DNA of 64,000 nucleotides from an uncultured Flavobacteriaceae bacterium. Lineage in GTDB: Bacteria; Bacteroidota; Bacteroidia; Flavobacteriales; Flavobacteriaceae. The position numbers and the translations under genes were made by a program. Shown here piece after piece: positions 18,809 through 28,116 of the stretch. Location: NCBI GenBank assembly GCA_937944485.1, contig CALDYU010000003.1, positions 246,852-310,851 of the forward strand. The letters run 5' to 3'. The notes below the pieces were generated by a model, which saw nothing but the letters and a program-made list of their open reading frames with translations, was not told the origin of the DNA and searched no databases. Each line of letters starts with the position of its first letter. The first letter of the stretch is position 1.

Positions 18809-19789
18809 TTATTCAAAGGGAAATACAACTCCTGATTGCCGGCGTACCTCATCTAACAAATGAATCAAATCAAGGCTATTTTGATGGCTCCATAGGTTGC
18901 TTTCTAATTTTTCTGCTCGCAGGCAAGAATGTACTTCTTCAATTTCATAGGTATATCCTTTGCCTAAGGTTGGTAAATCATGGCGTTTTTCTGAATCTTG
19001 GGTCATCAAAGAAAATCCTTGTGTTTCGTGCCAACGCGGATCAATAAATATGGAACCTTTATCACCTTGTATTTCGGCTCGCATTTCTGACTTTGCGGTT
19101 AATCCGCTGTACAAAATAGCCTGAGCATTTTCATATTCAAAAATCATTGAAGTTTGAACCTCCGCACCTGTTTTGTAAAAATTTGATTTTGATTGTATAT
19201 TCTTGGGTTTTCCCAGTATCAGATAGGCTAAGAAAATAGGATAAATACCAATATCAAGGATAGAACCCCCACCTAAATCTGGATTCAAAATACGTCCATC
19301 CTCCTCCTTATCCAAACCATAAAAAGCAAAATCGGCATGTATATAACTTACTTTACCCAAATGACCACTATCAATAAGTTGCTTTATTTTTCGAATAGAC
19401 GGATTAAATCGACTCCATAAAGCCTCCATTAAAAACACCTTATTTGCCTTCGCCGTCTTAACAAGCTGCGCTACCTCTCTTGAATTAATGCCTAAAGGTT
19501 TTTCACATAACACGTGTTTTCCATTCTGCATGGCCTTCTGCGCCCATTCCATATGACCTGTATGTGGTGTAGCAATGTAAATCACATCAACTTTCTCACT
19601 TGAAAAAAGCTCTTCATAACTACCAAAAGCCTCAGTCGCGTCATAAATTGCAGCGAAACTCTCAGCCCGAGATAAATTTCTCGAAGCTACGGCCGCCAAT
19701 TTAGCATTCGGCACCAGTTTCAAATCTGTAACAAAACTTTGCGCTATCTTTCCAGGACCTAATATGCCCCACCCAATCGTATCCTTCAT
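18809..19789 (-). CDS. Gfo/Idh/MocA family oxidoreductase
   Basis: NAD(P)-dependent oxidoreductase of 326 aa from the start at 19789 (MKDTIGWGILGPGKIAQSF). The Rossmann motif GILGPGKIAQ opens the protein. The conserved EKPLG is at about residue 95, and the C-terminal domain contains GGGSILDIGIYPI, the usual D-x-G-x-Y substrate region. Its closest-looking relatives are dihydrodiol-dehydrogenase-like members. A reading from 19897 adds 36 residues that overlap the divergent carboxylase gene and precede the Rossmann fold without purpose, so it was rejected. The substrate is unknown. Confidence 0.88.
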   Translation of the reverse strand: MKDTIGWGILGPGKIAQSFVTDLKLVPNAKLAAVASRNLSRAESFAAIYDATEAFGSYEELFSSEKVDVIYIATPHTGHMEWAQKAMQNGKHVLCEKPLGINSREVAQLVKTAKANKVFLMEALWSRFNPSIRKIKQLIDSGHLGKVSYIHADFAFYGLDKEEDGRILNPDLGGGSILDIGIYPIFLAYLILGKPKNIQSKSNFYKTGAEVQTSMIFEYENAQAILYSGLTAKSEMRAEIQGDKGSIFIDPRWHETQGFSLMTQDSEKRHDLPTLGKGYTYEIEEVHSCLRAEKLESNLWSHQNSLDLIHLLDEVRRQSGVVFPFE

Positions 19790-19831
19790 AATCACAGTAA
19801 ATTTTACATAAAAGTAATTAATTTTAGTACT

Positions 19832-19839
19832 TATCTTTG
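19832..19839 (+). promoter_or_regulatory. -7 box TATCTTTG upstream of the acyl-CoA carboxylase gene
   Basis: TATCTTTG fits TAnnTTTG and lies 25 bases before the ATG at 19865, within the 75-base divergent spacer. Confidence 0.5.
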
Positions 19840-19864
19840 TGAAATAATGGAAACATATTTTTGA

Positions 19865-21493
19865 ATGGATATCAACTTCAATAAAAACGAAGATCATAAT
19901 AAAATGCTAGTGTCTGAACTTAAAAAGCGTTTGGCACAGATTAAATTAGGCGGGGGTAAAAGTCGTATCGAAAAGCATCATGCCAAGGGTAAAATGACAG
20001 CTCGCGAACGCATTGCTTATTTACTAGATGATGACACTAAAAGTATTGAAATTGGAGCTTTGGTTGGTGAAGGAATGTATGAAGAACACGGTGGTTGCCC
20101 CTCAGGTGGTGTAGTTGTTAAATTAGGGCATATACAAGGTAAACAATGTATAGTAGTTGCAAATGATGCTACGGTTAAAGCAGGGGCTTGGTTTCCGATT
20201 ACTGCTAAAAAAAATCTTAGAGCGCAAGAGATTTCTATTGAAAATAAATTACCTATCATTTATTTAGTAGATAGTGCAGGTGTTTATTTACCAATGCAGG
20301 ATGAGATTTTTCCGGACAAAGAACACTTTGGGCGTATTTTCAGAAATAATGCTGTCATGAGCAGTATGGGTATTACACAGATTTCAGCAGTTATGGGAAG
20401 TTGTGTCGCCGGTGGGGCTTATTTGCCTATTATGAGTGATGAAGCCTTAATTGTAAATAAAACAGGTAGTATTTTCTTAGCGGGTAGTTATTTGGTAAAA
20501 GCCGCCATAGGTGAAACTATTGATAATGAAACGCTTGGCGGTGCTACAACGCATTGCGAAGTGAGTGGCGTAACCGATTATAAGGCAAAAGACGATAAAG
20601 ATGCGTTAGATACCATCAAAAATATCGTTAGCAAAATTGGAGATTTTGAAAAAGCGGGTTACAACCGAGAAAAAGCTCAGAAACCAAAATTAGACCCTAC
20701 AGAACTATATGGCACTTTGCCTAAGATGCGCCATGATCAATATGATATGGTGGAAATCATTCATCGATTGGTTGACAATTCTGAGTTTGAACAGTATAAA
20801 GAAGACTACGGCAAATCCATTTTAACAGGCTATGCGCGTATTGATGGTTGGGCTGTAGGTATCGTTGCCAATCAACGAAAAGTAGTTAAGAATGCCAAAG
20901 GTGAGATGCAATTTGGGGGCGTTATCTATTCAGATTCAGCCGATAAAGCTACTCGGTTTATTGCAAATTGCAATCAGAAAAGGATTCCTTTGGTTTTTTT
21001 ACAAGATGTCACAGGCTTCATGGTTGGCAGTAAAAGTGAACATGGTGGCATTATAAAAGACGGAGCGAAAATGGTTAATGCAGTAAGCAATTCAGTAGTT
21101 CCGAAATTTACGGTGGTTATTGGTAATAGTTACGGAGCTGGAAATTACGCCATGTGTGGTAAGGCTTATGACCCTCGTTTAATCGTAGCGTGGCCAAGTG
21201 CTGAGCTAGCCGTAATGAGTGGAAATTCAGCGGCCAAGGTATTGCTGCAAATAGAGACGGCTTCATTAAAAAAGAAAGGAGAAACTATTACTAAAGAAAA
21301 AGAAACGGAACTCTTTAATGAAATAAAAGACCGATATGATAATCAAGTATCTCCATATTACGCAGCTTCACGTCTTTGGACAGATGCTATTATCGAACCA
21401 ACAGATACACGCAAATGGATTTCAATGGGCATAGAAGCGGCGAATCATGCTCCTATAGAAAAACCCTTTAACTTGGGGGTTTTACAAGTATAG
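19865..21493 (+). CDS. acyl-CoA carboxylase carboxyltransferase (beta) subunit, methylcrotonyl-CoA carboxylase-like
   Basis: Biotin-dependent carboxyltransferase of 542 aa, moving carboxyl from carboxybiotin to an acyl-CoA in the cytoplasm. Two crotonase-like halves are visible: N-terminal GKMTARERIAYLLDD, LVDSAGVYLPMQDEIFPDKEHFGRIF and SVMGSCVAGGAYLPIM-like loops; C-terminal VFLQDVTGFMVGSKSEHGGIIKDGAKM and IGNSYGAGNYAMCGKAYDPRL. The MQDEIFPDKEHFG loop is typical of methylcrotonyl-CoA carboxylase beta rather than propionyl-CoA carboxylase, suggesting leucine breakdown. No biotin carboxylase subunit lies beside it, so the partner must be encoded elsewhere. Confidence 0.9.
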   Translation: MDINFNKNEDHNKMLVSELKKRLAQIKLGGGKSRIEKHHAKGKMTARERIAYLLDDDTKSIEIGALVGEGMYEEHGGCPSGGVVVKLGHIQGKQCIVVANDATVKAGAWFPITAKKNLRAQEISIENKLPIIYLVDSAGVYLPMQDEIFPDKEHFGRIFRNNAVMSSMGITQISAVMGSCVAGGAYLPIMSDEALIVNKTGSIFLAGSYLVKAAIGETIDNETLGGATTHCEVSGVTDYKAKDDKDALDTIKNIVSKIGDFEKAGYNREKAQKPKLDPTELYGTLPKMRHDQYDMVEIIHRLVDNSEFEQYKEDYGKSILTGYARIDGWAVGIVANQRKVVKNAKGEMQFGGVIYSDSADKATRFIANCNQKRIPLVFLQDVTGFMVGSKSEHGGIIKDGAKMVNAVSNSVVPKFTVVIGNSYGAGNYAMCGKAYDPRLIVAWPSAELAVMSGNSAAKVLLQIETASLKKKGETITKEKETELFNEIKDRYDNQVSPYYAASRLWTDAIIEPTDTRKWISMGIEAANHAPIEKPFNLGVLQV

Positions 21494-21498
21494 TAAAA

Positions 21499-22629
21499 TT
21501 AATCACGAACTAAATTTAAGTTGATCATGCTTTTGTCTTTAAGCAAATAAACCATCTCTTTCATACCATTAGCAGAAATGAAAAGATAATCGCCTTTTTC
21601 GCCAGGTATTTTATACCTTCCTTTTGAATCGGAAACCGTTTCTTCATTCGTACTAATATTAACAATTCTTGCTTGAGATAACGGTCGTCTTGCCGAAAAA
21701 ACGAAACCAGTTACTGTTGCCCTTCTTTTGTTTGCCTTACGAACTTTTGTATCTGAAAATTTCCTTTCAGAGAAATAGGTTGTATTTAAATGATACCCCA
21801 TAGCTGCTTGTGGTATCAATTGCCATTTATCCATACTAGTCAATTTTCTTAACGAATAAGTATTGGCATTATTAGCCGCAGCCAAAACAAGCCCAATTGG
21901 TTTTTTACCATACACCTTTAGCAACTCTAAACTAATATAAAAGTCATTTACAACAAATATTTCATAAGGAGTCAAATCAATTGCGGCAAATTTAGCCTTC
22001 TTAGGTATTGTATATAAAATATTAGCTGCCGAAGTATTTAAGTTGCCACTCGGTTCAGTTCTCCGCTTACCTTTTTTATATATATTAACTCGAATCAACA
22101 CACTGTCAGAGGGGTTATCGAAAACTTCAAAAAATAGATAGTTTAATTTGCGTAATCCACTTTTTACTCTAATTTTGGTAGCTAACTCCCCGCCCAAGGC
22201 TATATTATCTTTCCAATAACCAAAAGAGCGTTCTCCGTAATTCTGGTACCCAATAAGATCATTGATTTTATGCAAAGGTTTGTTTCGAACAATTACCTCA
22301 TTTAAAGCTAATGCCTCAGGCTTCATTTCAATTTGAGGGTACTCATTATACTCAAATTTCAAATTAGGCACTGCAATTTTTATCGTTTTATAGCCCAAAG
22401 AAGAAAATTGAAGCGTATCGTTTTTAGTGAAGTTATTTGTATCTATGTTCAAATGAAAAACACCTTCATTATCGCTTACGGTTCCTATTCCTTTGTTTAA
22501 AATGCCGATATTAACATAAGGCAGGGTTTCTTTAGTTTTTGAATCTATCACTATTCCTTTATAATCATGTTGCCCATATAAGAGAGGAGAAAACAATACC
22601 AATAACAGGGTACAATTGATTTTGAACAT
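21499..22629 (-). CDS. carboxypeptidase-regulatory-like domain protein
   Basis: Secreted protein of 376 aa. A signal peptide (1-19, LLYGQ) leads to a carboxypeptidase-D regulatory-like beta-sandwich (about 22-105, YKGIVIDSKTKETLPYVNIGILNKGIGTVSDNEGVF). A central region (about 130-285) follows, with PLHKINDLIGYQNYGERSFGYWKDNIALGGELATKIRV. A second, shorter regulatory-like domain is at the end (about 308-370, ATVTGFVFSARRPLSQARIVNISTNEETVSDSKGRYKIPGEKGDYLFIS). It is the last gene of a four-gene minus-strand run, six bases after its neighbour. Its exact role is unknown; such domains usually sit at the outer membrane. Confidence 0.75.
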   Translation of the reverse strand: MFKINCTLLLVLFSPLLYGQHDYKGIVIDSKTKETLPYVNIGILNKGIGTVSDNEGVFHLNIDTNNFTKNDTLQFSSLGYKTIKIAVPNLKFEYNEYPQIEMKPEALALNEVIVRNKPLHKINDLIGYQNYGERSFGYWKDNIALGGELATKIRVKSGLRKLNYLFFEVFDNPSDSVLIRVNIYKKGKRRTEPSGNLNTSAANILYTIPKKAKFAAIDLTPYEIFVVNDFYISLELLKVYGKKPIGLVLAAANNANTYSLRKLTSMDKWQLIPQAAMGYHLNTTYFSERKFSDTKVRKANKRRATVTGFVFSARRPLSQARIVNISTNEETVSDSKGRYKIPGEKGDYLFISANGMKEMVYLLKDKSMINLNLVRD

Positions 22630-22635
22630 GATTGG

Positions 22636-24381
22636 CTAATTCGCTGTAAGATTGTTTGAATTATATAAACTAAACAATTCTCGATTCACATTTCTTAAGC
22701 CAAGACGAAACACCTTTACTTCGCGACTTTGCGCAGGACTACCATAATTGCTATATATTATTACTTTTAAATATGTTGGCCCCATCTTTTTATTTCCTTT
22801 ATAATTTATATTGACCTGCCATCTTCCAAGTAAAGAATCATCAATAAAAAACTCTTTACATGCATAACCTTTAATTTTTTCGTCTTTTATTCGATTTAAG
22901 TTAGCCTCTCTAGTATGACTCCAAGTATGATAATGCTTTTGTGGGTTTACAAATTGCAAATCAAATTCCGCTTCATTATCATTCCATTCAAAAACTAATC
23001 GTGTATCACCTGGGTTCGGTAAGCTCTTTGTAAATTCGTTCTTTAGCTTTAAACTATCTTTTCCGTTAATTAATATATTCTCAGCTTCCCGTCTCATAAA
23101 TAAAGAAATCTCTGTACTATCTTCTTGAAGCATTCCTTCATCAATAAGATAATTGTAACGCGCATAAATACTGGCAGCCTTTTTTAATTCTTTATTGAAG
23201 CGATATGCATTCGCCAAATCGAGGTAAGATTGTACGTGTGTAGGTCTCAATCTATATATTTTCTCATAAAGGTTTTCTGATAAACTTGATTGACCGTGCA
23301 TATCGAAATGATATGCCCATGCCTTTAGCCAAACCGCATTTTCACTAATTTTAGCCATCTGTTCTACGCTTATCTCATAAGCAAAATCATGATAAGTTTG
23401 TTTCATGAAGTAATTGTAGGCATCAATAAAAAAATTAGGATTGCTTTTATAAATTTCTTTATTCTTATTAAAACTAATTTTAGCGTCACTAAAATTAGTA
23501 GTCTGCTGTAATTCAATTAAATAACCAGGCAAACTAGTTTGGATACTCGCTTCAGCAATAGCATTGTCTTTATAAATGTTATTTCTTAGTTTAGCTCGAT
23601 CATAAGGTAACTTCGTATTTCCTTCTCTAGCCCCGTGAATTCCTTTTTTCGTATTAATAAAAACCACCCCTCCAACGGCAATTTTACCAAAATGCTGCTC
23701 TGCTTGTCTACCATACATAATACCTACGCGTATGACGTCTTCCATTTTTATACCAACTGGTGTGTATTTCATTAAGACTCCATCAACTTCAAAAATAGCT
23801 TTTGCACTAGCCCCTGAAGTCAATAAAACAACCTTTTCATAACCAACTAGTTCATTCAATCTTGTTTCAATACGTATTCCATGAAGTTTTCTGCGCAATG
23901 CTTCAAGTACATCGCTTGAACCCTTAAAATCATCTCCCGCCAAGGTATAGAATTCAAAAAAAGCGGTATCTGGATTCAGATAACCTAAAGAGGTATTGAC
24001 TATTGTAGAATCAAGATCATATGCAATGGCCAAGTCTTTTTGCGAAAAACTATTCTTCTTTTTCGTGACCACCACTTCGTCGAGCTCTTCAACATCAGTT
24101 TGCATTTCAATATTCAACCTTTCAGTGACGTCTTCAACAATTATTGAGACACTTTGTTTACCTATATAACTGAATACTAATACATCACCTGGGCTGGCTC
24201 GTATACTATATTTACCATTTTCGTTTGTAGTAACACCTACTTCAGAATTTTTAATCACAACGCTTACCTTAAACAAAGGTAATTCGCCATCAGTTACGAT
24301 TCCACTGATTTCATTTTGCTTTATTTGTGCTAATGCACTACTTGAAGTTAATAGCAGCACAACAAATAAAATAGTTTTCAT
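22636..24381 (-). CDS. barrel-less TonB-plug/TPR/YfaP-like surface protein, paralogue 3
   Basis: Secreted protein of 581 aa. Order: signal peptide (1-18), carboxypeptidase-regulatory-like domain (about 22-95, ISGIVTDGELPLFKVSVVIKN), linker with VVVTKKKNSFSQKDL, and a TonB-plug-like domain (about 125-245, ending YGRQAEQHFGKIAVGGVVFINTKKG). Helical TPR-like repeats follow (about 340-430, LYEKIYRLRPTHVQSYLDLANAYRFNKELKKAASIYARYN). The C-terminal domain (about 465-575) has LVFEWNDNEAEFDLQFVNPQKHYHTW and SLLGRWQVNINYKGN, resembling YfaP/DUF2135. No transmembrane barrel is present. It is the third of three tandem paralogues, six bases from each neighbour. This copy has the most diverged plug. The function is unknown. 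Confidence 0.75.
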   Translation of the reverse strand: MKTILFVVLLLTSSSALAQIKQNEISGIVTDGELPLFKVSVVIKNSEVGVTTNENGKYSIRASPGDVLVFSYIGKQSVSIIVEDVTERLNIEMQTDVEELDEVVVTKKKNSFSQKDLAIAYDLDSTIVNTSLGYLNPDTAFFEFYTLAGDDFKGSSDVLEALRRKLHGIRIETRLNELVGYEKVVLLTSGASAKAIFEVDGVLMKYTPVGIKMEDVIRVGIMYGRQAEQHFGKIAVGGVVFINTKKGIHGAREGNTKLPYDRAKLRNNIYKDNAIAEASIQTSLPGYLIELQQTTNFSDAKISFNKNKEIYKSNPNFFIDAYNYFMKQTYHDFAYEISVEQMAKISENAVWLKAWAYHFDMHGQSSLSENLYEKIYRLRPTHVQSYLDLANAYRFNKELKKAASIYARYNYLIDEGMLQEDSTEISLFMRREAENILINGKDSLKLKNEFTKSLPNPGDTRLVFEWNDNEAEFDLQFVNPQKHYHTWSHTREANLNRIKDEKIKGYACKEFFIDDSLLGRWQVNINYKGNKKMGPTYLKVIIYSNYGSPAQSREVKVFRLGLRNVNRELFSLYNSNNLTAN

Positions 24382-24387
24382 AAGCTT

Positions 24388-26127
24388 TTAGTTAGCTACA
24401 ACACCAGCATTATTCAAATCAAAGAGCTTATGATTTACATCTTTAAGTGCCAATCGATAAACATTAACTTGTCTTCTTTGTGATATTTTACCAAAATTGT
24501 AATAGGTAGTTACTTTTAAATAGACAGGTTCTAACTTCTTATTACCCTTGTAATTTATATTAACCCTCCATCTACCTGGCAATGAACCATCAACGAAAAA
24601 TTCTTCACATGAATACCCCTGCAACTTTTCATCTTTTATTCTCGACGCATTAGCTTGGTTGGTATGTTTCCATGTATAATAATGTTGTTCTGGGTTCACA
24701 AACTGTAACTCAAATTCAGCTTCACTATCATTCCATTCAAATAACAAACGGGTTTCTCCTAATTCAGCTAACTTAGTTCCTTTATTTAATAGCTTTCCGC
24801 CATTCATTATTCTATCTCCCTCAAGTCGCAATAAATTTTCAGATTCTCGTTCAATAATTGGAAAAATCCCAACAGTATCAATCTGCAAGAAACCCTCATC
24901 AGCCAAATAATTATGTCGTGCATACATACTTGCTGCCTTTTTATAATTGCCAACTTCACGGTAACTTTCAGCTAAATCACGATACGATTGCGAATAGCTA
25001 GGTCTCATAATAAAAATTTGTTCATAAAGGTCTTTAGCCTCTTCTTCTTCACCTTCTGCATCCATATAATAGGCTAATGCTTTAGCATGTACAGGGTTAT
25101 CATAAATCATAGATTTCAAATCGTCTATGATTTTATCAGCGAAATTGTCATCACCTCGCTCCTTAAAAAAGGCATAAGCATCTATAAAGAAATAAGGCGA
25201 ATTTTTATAAAACTTCTTGTTATTTGAAAAAACAGATTGCGCCATTGATAAATTAGGGCTATTCTTAAGGGCTAATAGGTAATCTGGTAAATTTTTAGAA
25301 ACTTGAAGATCGTCAAGAGCGTCATTTTGATATTTATTATTTCTAAGCCTTGCACGGTCTAATATTTTATTATTAACAAGCCCCGAAACACCAGTTGTAG
25401 TGTTAATAATAACAACACCTCCATCACCTAAGTTGCCATATTGAGCGGTTGCTGAAAGGCTACTTATAACTGCAATACGCTCGATGGCATCAGGGTGAAT
25501 CCAAATCGGGGTATCCGTGAATATTTGACCATCAACATCGTAAATAGCCGTGTTGTCTTGTGTTAAACTACTCATACCTCGTATTACTACTCCTCCTCCT
25601 TCTGAACAATTTCCAAAAGTAACAACTCCTGGCAGCTCATTTCTTAGAATATCTAGAATACAAATTCCTATACTTCGAATTGATTCTTTGGACAGAAATC
25701 TTATAGTACCACCTGATGTATCTTTATTTAGAATACCCCAAGCAGTTCTAATTAAATTGGGATTAATAGCATACTCCAATTCCAAATCTTGTTGAGATTT
25801 TCGATTACTTCCCTTTACAATCACCTCATCAAGTTCTTCTATTTTTTGGCTAAGTTCAATATTCAATATTCGTGTAACATCTTCAACAACTATTTCAACA
25901 GTTTGCATACCAGGATAGCTGTACGAAATAACATCTCCAATCTCTGCTGTAATAGTGTAGGTACCATCAGTATTACTTTTAACAACAGTTTCAGAATCTA
26001 GGATACGAATTTCAGCATTTGCTAAAGGCACTGCCATAGTGGTTAGTTTCCCCTTAACATATTTTGATTGTGCTTGAAGTGTTAGTGATATAAATAATAA
26101 TAGCGCAAAAAATAATCCATTTTTCAT
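24388..26127 (-). CDS. barrel-less TonB-plug/TPR/YfaP-like surface protein, paralogue 2
   Basis: Secreted protein of 579 aa with the same architecture as its neighbours: signal peptide (1-19), regulatory-like domain (about 22-95, VKGKLTTMAVPLANAEIRILDSETVV), and plug-like domain (about 140-250). The plug region carries GGVVIRGMSSLTQDNTAIYDVDGQIF and IERIAVISSLSATAQYGNLGDGGVVIINT. TPR-like repeats follow (about 345-430, LYEQIFIMRPSYSQSYRDLAESYREVGNYKKAASMYARHN). A YfaP/DUF2135-like end starts at LLFEWNDSEAEFELQFVNP. The VDG and GGVVIINT motifs are those of SusC/TonB receptors, but no barrel follows. The first gene of the run starts 76 bases beyond its own start; the next begins six bases after its stop. 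Confidence 0.77.
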   Translation of the reverse strand: MKNGLFFALLLFISLTLQAQSKYVKGKLTTMAVPLANAEIRILDSETVVKSNTDGTYTITAEIGDVISYSYPGMQTVEIVVEDVTRILNIELSQKIEELDEVIVKGSNRKSQQDLELEYAINPNLIRTAWGILNKDTSGGTIRFLSKESIRSIGICILDILRNELPGVVTFGNCSEGGGVVIRGMSSLTQDNTAIYDVDGQIFTDTPIWIHPDAIERIAVISSLSATAQYGNLGDGGVVIINTTTGVSGLVNNKILDRARLRNNKYQNDALDDLQVSKNLPDYLLALKNSPNLSMAQSVFSNNKKFYKNSPYFFIDAYAFFKERGDDNFADKIIDDLKSMIYDNPVHAKALAYYMDAEGEEEEAKDLYEQIFIMRPSYSQSYRDLAESYREVGNYKKAASMYARHNYLADEGFLQIDTVGIFPIIERESENLLRLEGDRIMNGGKLLNKGTKLAELGETRLLFEWNDSEAEFELQFVNPEQHYYTWKHTNQANASRIKDEKLQGYSCEEFFVDGSLPGRWRVNINYKGNKKLEPVYLKVTTYYNFGKISQRRQVNVYRLALKDVNHKLFDLNNAGVVAN

Positions 26128-26203
26128 AATTCAATTTTTAGAGATTTCATCTGAAACCACATCAAAAATTATGCCGTGATATTTAATTGCCTAACTAAAA
26201 TCC

Positions 26204-27976
26204 TTATTCCGAAACCATGAAAGAACTCCCGTTAAAATCAAATAATTTTTGATTAGCATTTTTTAATGCTACCCGAAAAACTTCAGTTTTTTCACGCTGA
26301 TTTTTCTCGCCATAATTAAAATACGTAGTTACTTTCAAATAGATTGGTGCACCAGAAACATTTCCTCTATACTTTATATTAACTTGCCAATTACCAGGCA
26401 TAGAATCATCAATAAAATAATCAACTATTGATGATTTTGGTGCAGCATTTGCTTGTGACGCCATTTGAGGATCATACGGTGTGCTCCACTTAAAAAACTT
26501 TTTTTGCGGGTTAACAAATTGCAGTTCAAAGTCAGCTTGGTCGTCATTCCATTCAAAAACCAATCGAACACCTTCATCTACCACTTCCTCTTTGGCTTCT
26601 CTCATATCTTCCTTGCTCATAAAAGAACCGCCATTCTGAAGTATAAATGTATTAAACTCTCTATTTATTATAGGATGCGCACCTTCCTCTTCAACCTGTA
26701 AAAATTCATCTTTTAAAAGCTTATTATATCTAGCATACAAGTTAGCGGCTTTTTGTACTTGACCTGCTTCCAAATAACTATTTGCCAAATCTCTGTATGA
26801 TTGAGAATAGTTCGATCTTTTCAAGAAAACCTTTTTATATAAGGAAACAGCAGATTCATAATTTTTATCACGTTGCAATAAGTAAGCAAAAGCCTTTAAC
26901 CAAACCGGGTTATCTTCAAATTTAGAAGCACTCTTTTCTAATATTATTTCTCCATAATTCTCATTAGACCAGTTCTTCGCAAAGTAGGTATACCCATCTA
27001 CAAAATAATGCACAGCATTACCATATTTAGAAGCGTTGGTTTCAAAATGTTCTTTGGCATCTTTAAAGCTAGTACTTGCATACAACTGCTTCAAATACTC
27101 TGGCCAGTTTTTACGAATTTGCCCTTGCGGGAGTGCATCTCCTTCATAGTCATTATTTTTAACCAAAGCTCTATCTACAATCTTTCCTCCTTTTCTCGAA
27201 AAATTAGCGGATTTCGTATTAATAATAAAAATTCCGCCCTGCGCAATACTACCATATCGCGCCGTAGCGGCAAGACCAGCCATTTTCGCAATTCGTTTAA
27301 TATTCGAAATGTCAAGAAAAATAGGAACATCTGTATAAATATTGCCGTCTACTTCAAAAATTGCAGGTGTTGCATTTAAGACAGAACCACCACCCCTCAT
27401 AAATAGAGATCTATCATTAGGGTTACCTGTAGCAGCCCCGCTACCACGAACAGAAACACCAGAGAATTGGTTGGCTATAGCATCAACGAGGTTGCCAGAT
27501 GCTAAACTCAATTGACTACCGTCAACAACAGATAGAGAAACCCCTGAGGTGTTTTTATCTAATATGCCAAAACTTGTTTTAATAGCACCTTTGTTGGTTT
27601 CATAATCATCAAATAATTCTTCTTGTGTTTTTTTTAGTGCTTTTTCTTTGGTAACAGTGACATTATCGAGTTCCTGTACTTTTAAGCTGAGGGTAGCATT
27701 CAAGCTAAAGGTATCTGCCAAAACTTTTTTCCTAACCTGTTGCATACCTGGGTAATCAAAGGTCACTTCATTACCTATATCAACAAGTATGTCATAGCGC
27801 CCGTTTTTATCGGTAAGCACTTCCTCTTCACTATCGACAACTTTCACGGTTACATTCGGCAACGGAGCACCATTGTTAAAAACAATTCCAGAAATTCTTT
27901 TTGATGTGTTCGTTTCTTGCGCATTGCAAGTCAAATAGGCTGATAAGGCCAATAGAAGGACTAAATATTTTTTCAT
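26204..27976 (-). CDS. barrel-less TonB-plug/TPR/YfaP-like surface protein, paralogue 1
   Basis: Secreted protein of 590 aa, first gene of a four-gene run. Signal peptide (1-19, LTCNAQ), then a regulatory-like domain (about 28-100, ISGIVFNNGAPLPNVTVKVVDSEEEVLTDKNGRYDI). The plug-like domain (about 130-260) has FEVDGNIYTDVPIFLDISNIKRIAKMAGLAATARYGSIAQGGIFIINTK. TPR-like helices (about 345-430, LYKKVFLKRSNYSQSYRDLANSYLEAGQVQKAANLYARYN) lead to a YfaP/DUF2135-like C-terminus (about 475-585, LVFEWNDDQADFELQFVNPQKKFFKW, SMPGNWQVNIKYRGN). Larger Bacteroidota proteins place similar plug, TPR and DUF2135-like parts behind VIT and von Willebrand domains; here they stand alone. The function is unknown. 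Confidence 0.77.
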   Translation of the reverse strand: MKKYLVLLLALSAYLTCNAQETNTSKRISGIVFNNGAPLPNVTVKVVDSEEEVLTDKNGRYDILVDIGNEVTFDYPGMQQVRKKVLADTFSLNATLSLKVQELDNVTVTKEKALKKTQEELFDDYETNKGAIKTSFGILDKNTSGVSLSVVDGSQLSLASGNLVDAIANQFSGVSVRGSGAATGNPNDRSLFMRGGGSVLNATPAIFEVDGNIYTDVPIFLDISNIKRIAKMAGLAATARYGSIAQGGIFIINTKSANFSRKGGKIVDRALVKNNDYEGDALPQGQIRKNWPEYLKQLYASTSFKDAKEHFETNASKYGNAVHYFVDGYTYFAKNWSNENYGEIILEKSASKFEDNPVWLKAFAYLLQRDKNYESAVSLYKKVFLKRSNYSQSYRDLANSYLEAGQVQKAANLYARYNKLLKDEFLQVEEEGAHPIINREFNTFILQNGGSFMSKEDMREAKEEVVDEGVRLVFEWNDDQADFELQFVNPQKKFFKWSTPYDPQMASQANAAPKSSIVDYFIDDSMPGNWQVNIKYRGNVSGAPIYLKVTTYFNYGEKNQREKTEVFRVALKNANQKLFDFNGSSFMVSE

Positions 27977-28116
27977 GATGAATTCTTAAATTTGAAGTAA
28001 AACTAGTCCAATTTAGATTCAAGCACAAAATAGTTAACACATATTAACAAAGATTCACGTTATAAGCGTCTTATTGCTATCTAAATACTTTTCCTACATC
28101 GATAATATGCTATTTT

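Noticed and set aside
19790..19897. N-terminal extension of the Gfo/Idh oxidoreductase gene
   Set aside because: It would overlap the divergent carboxylase gene and its promoter; the Rossmann fold begins right after the ATG at 19789.
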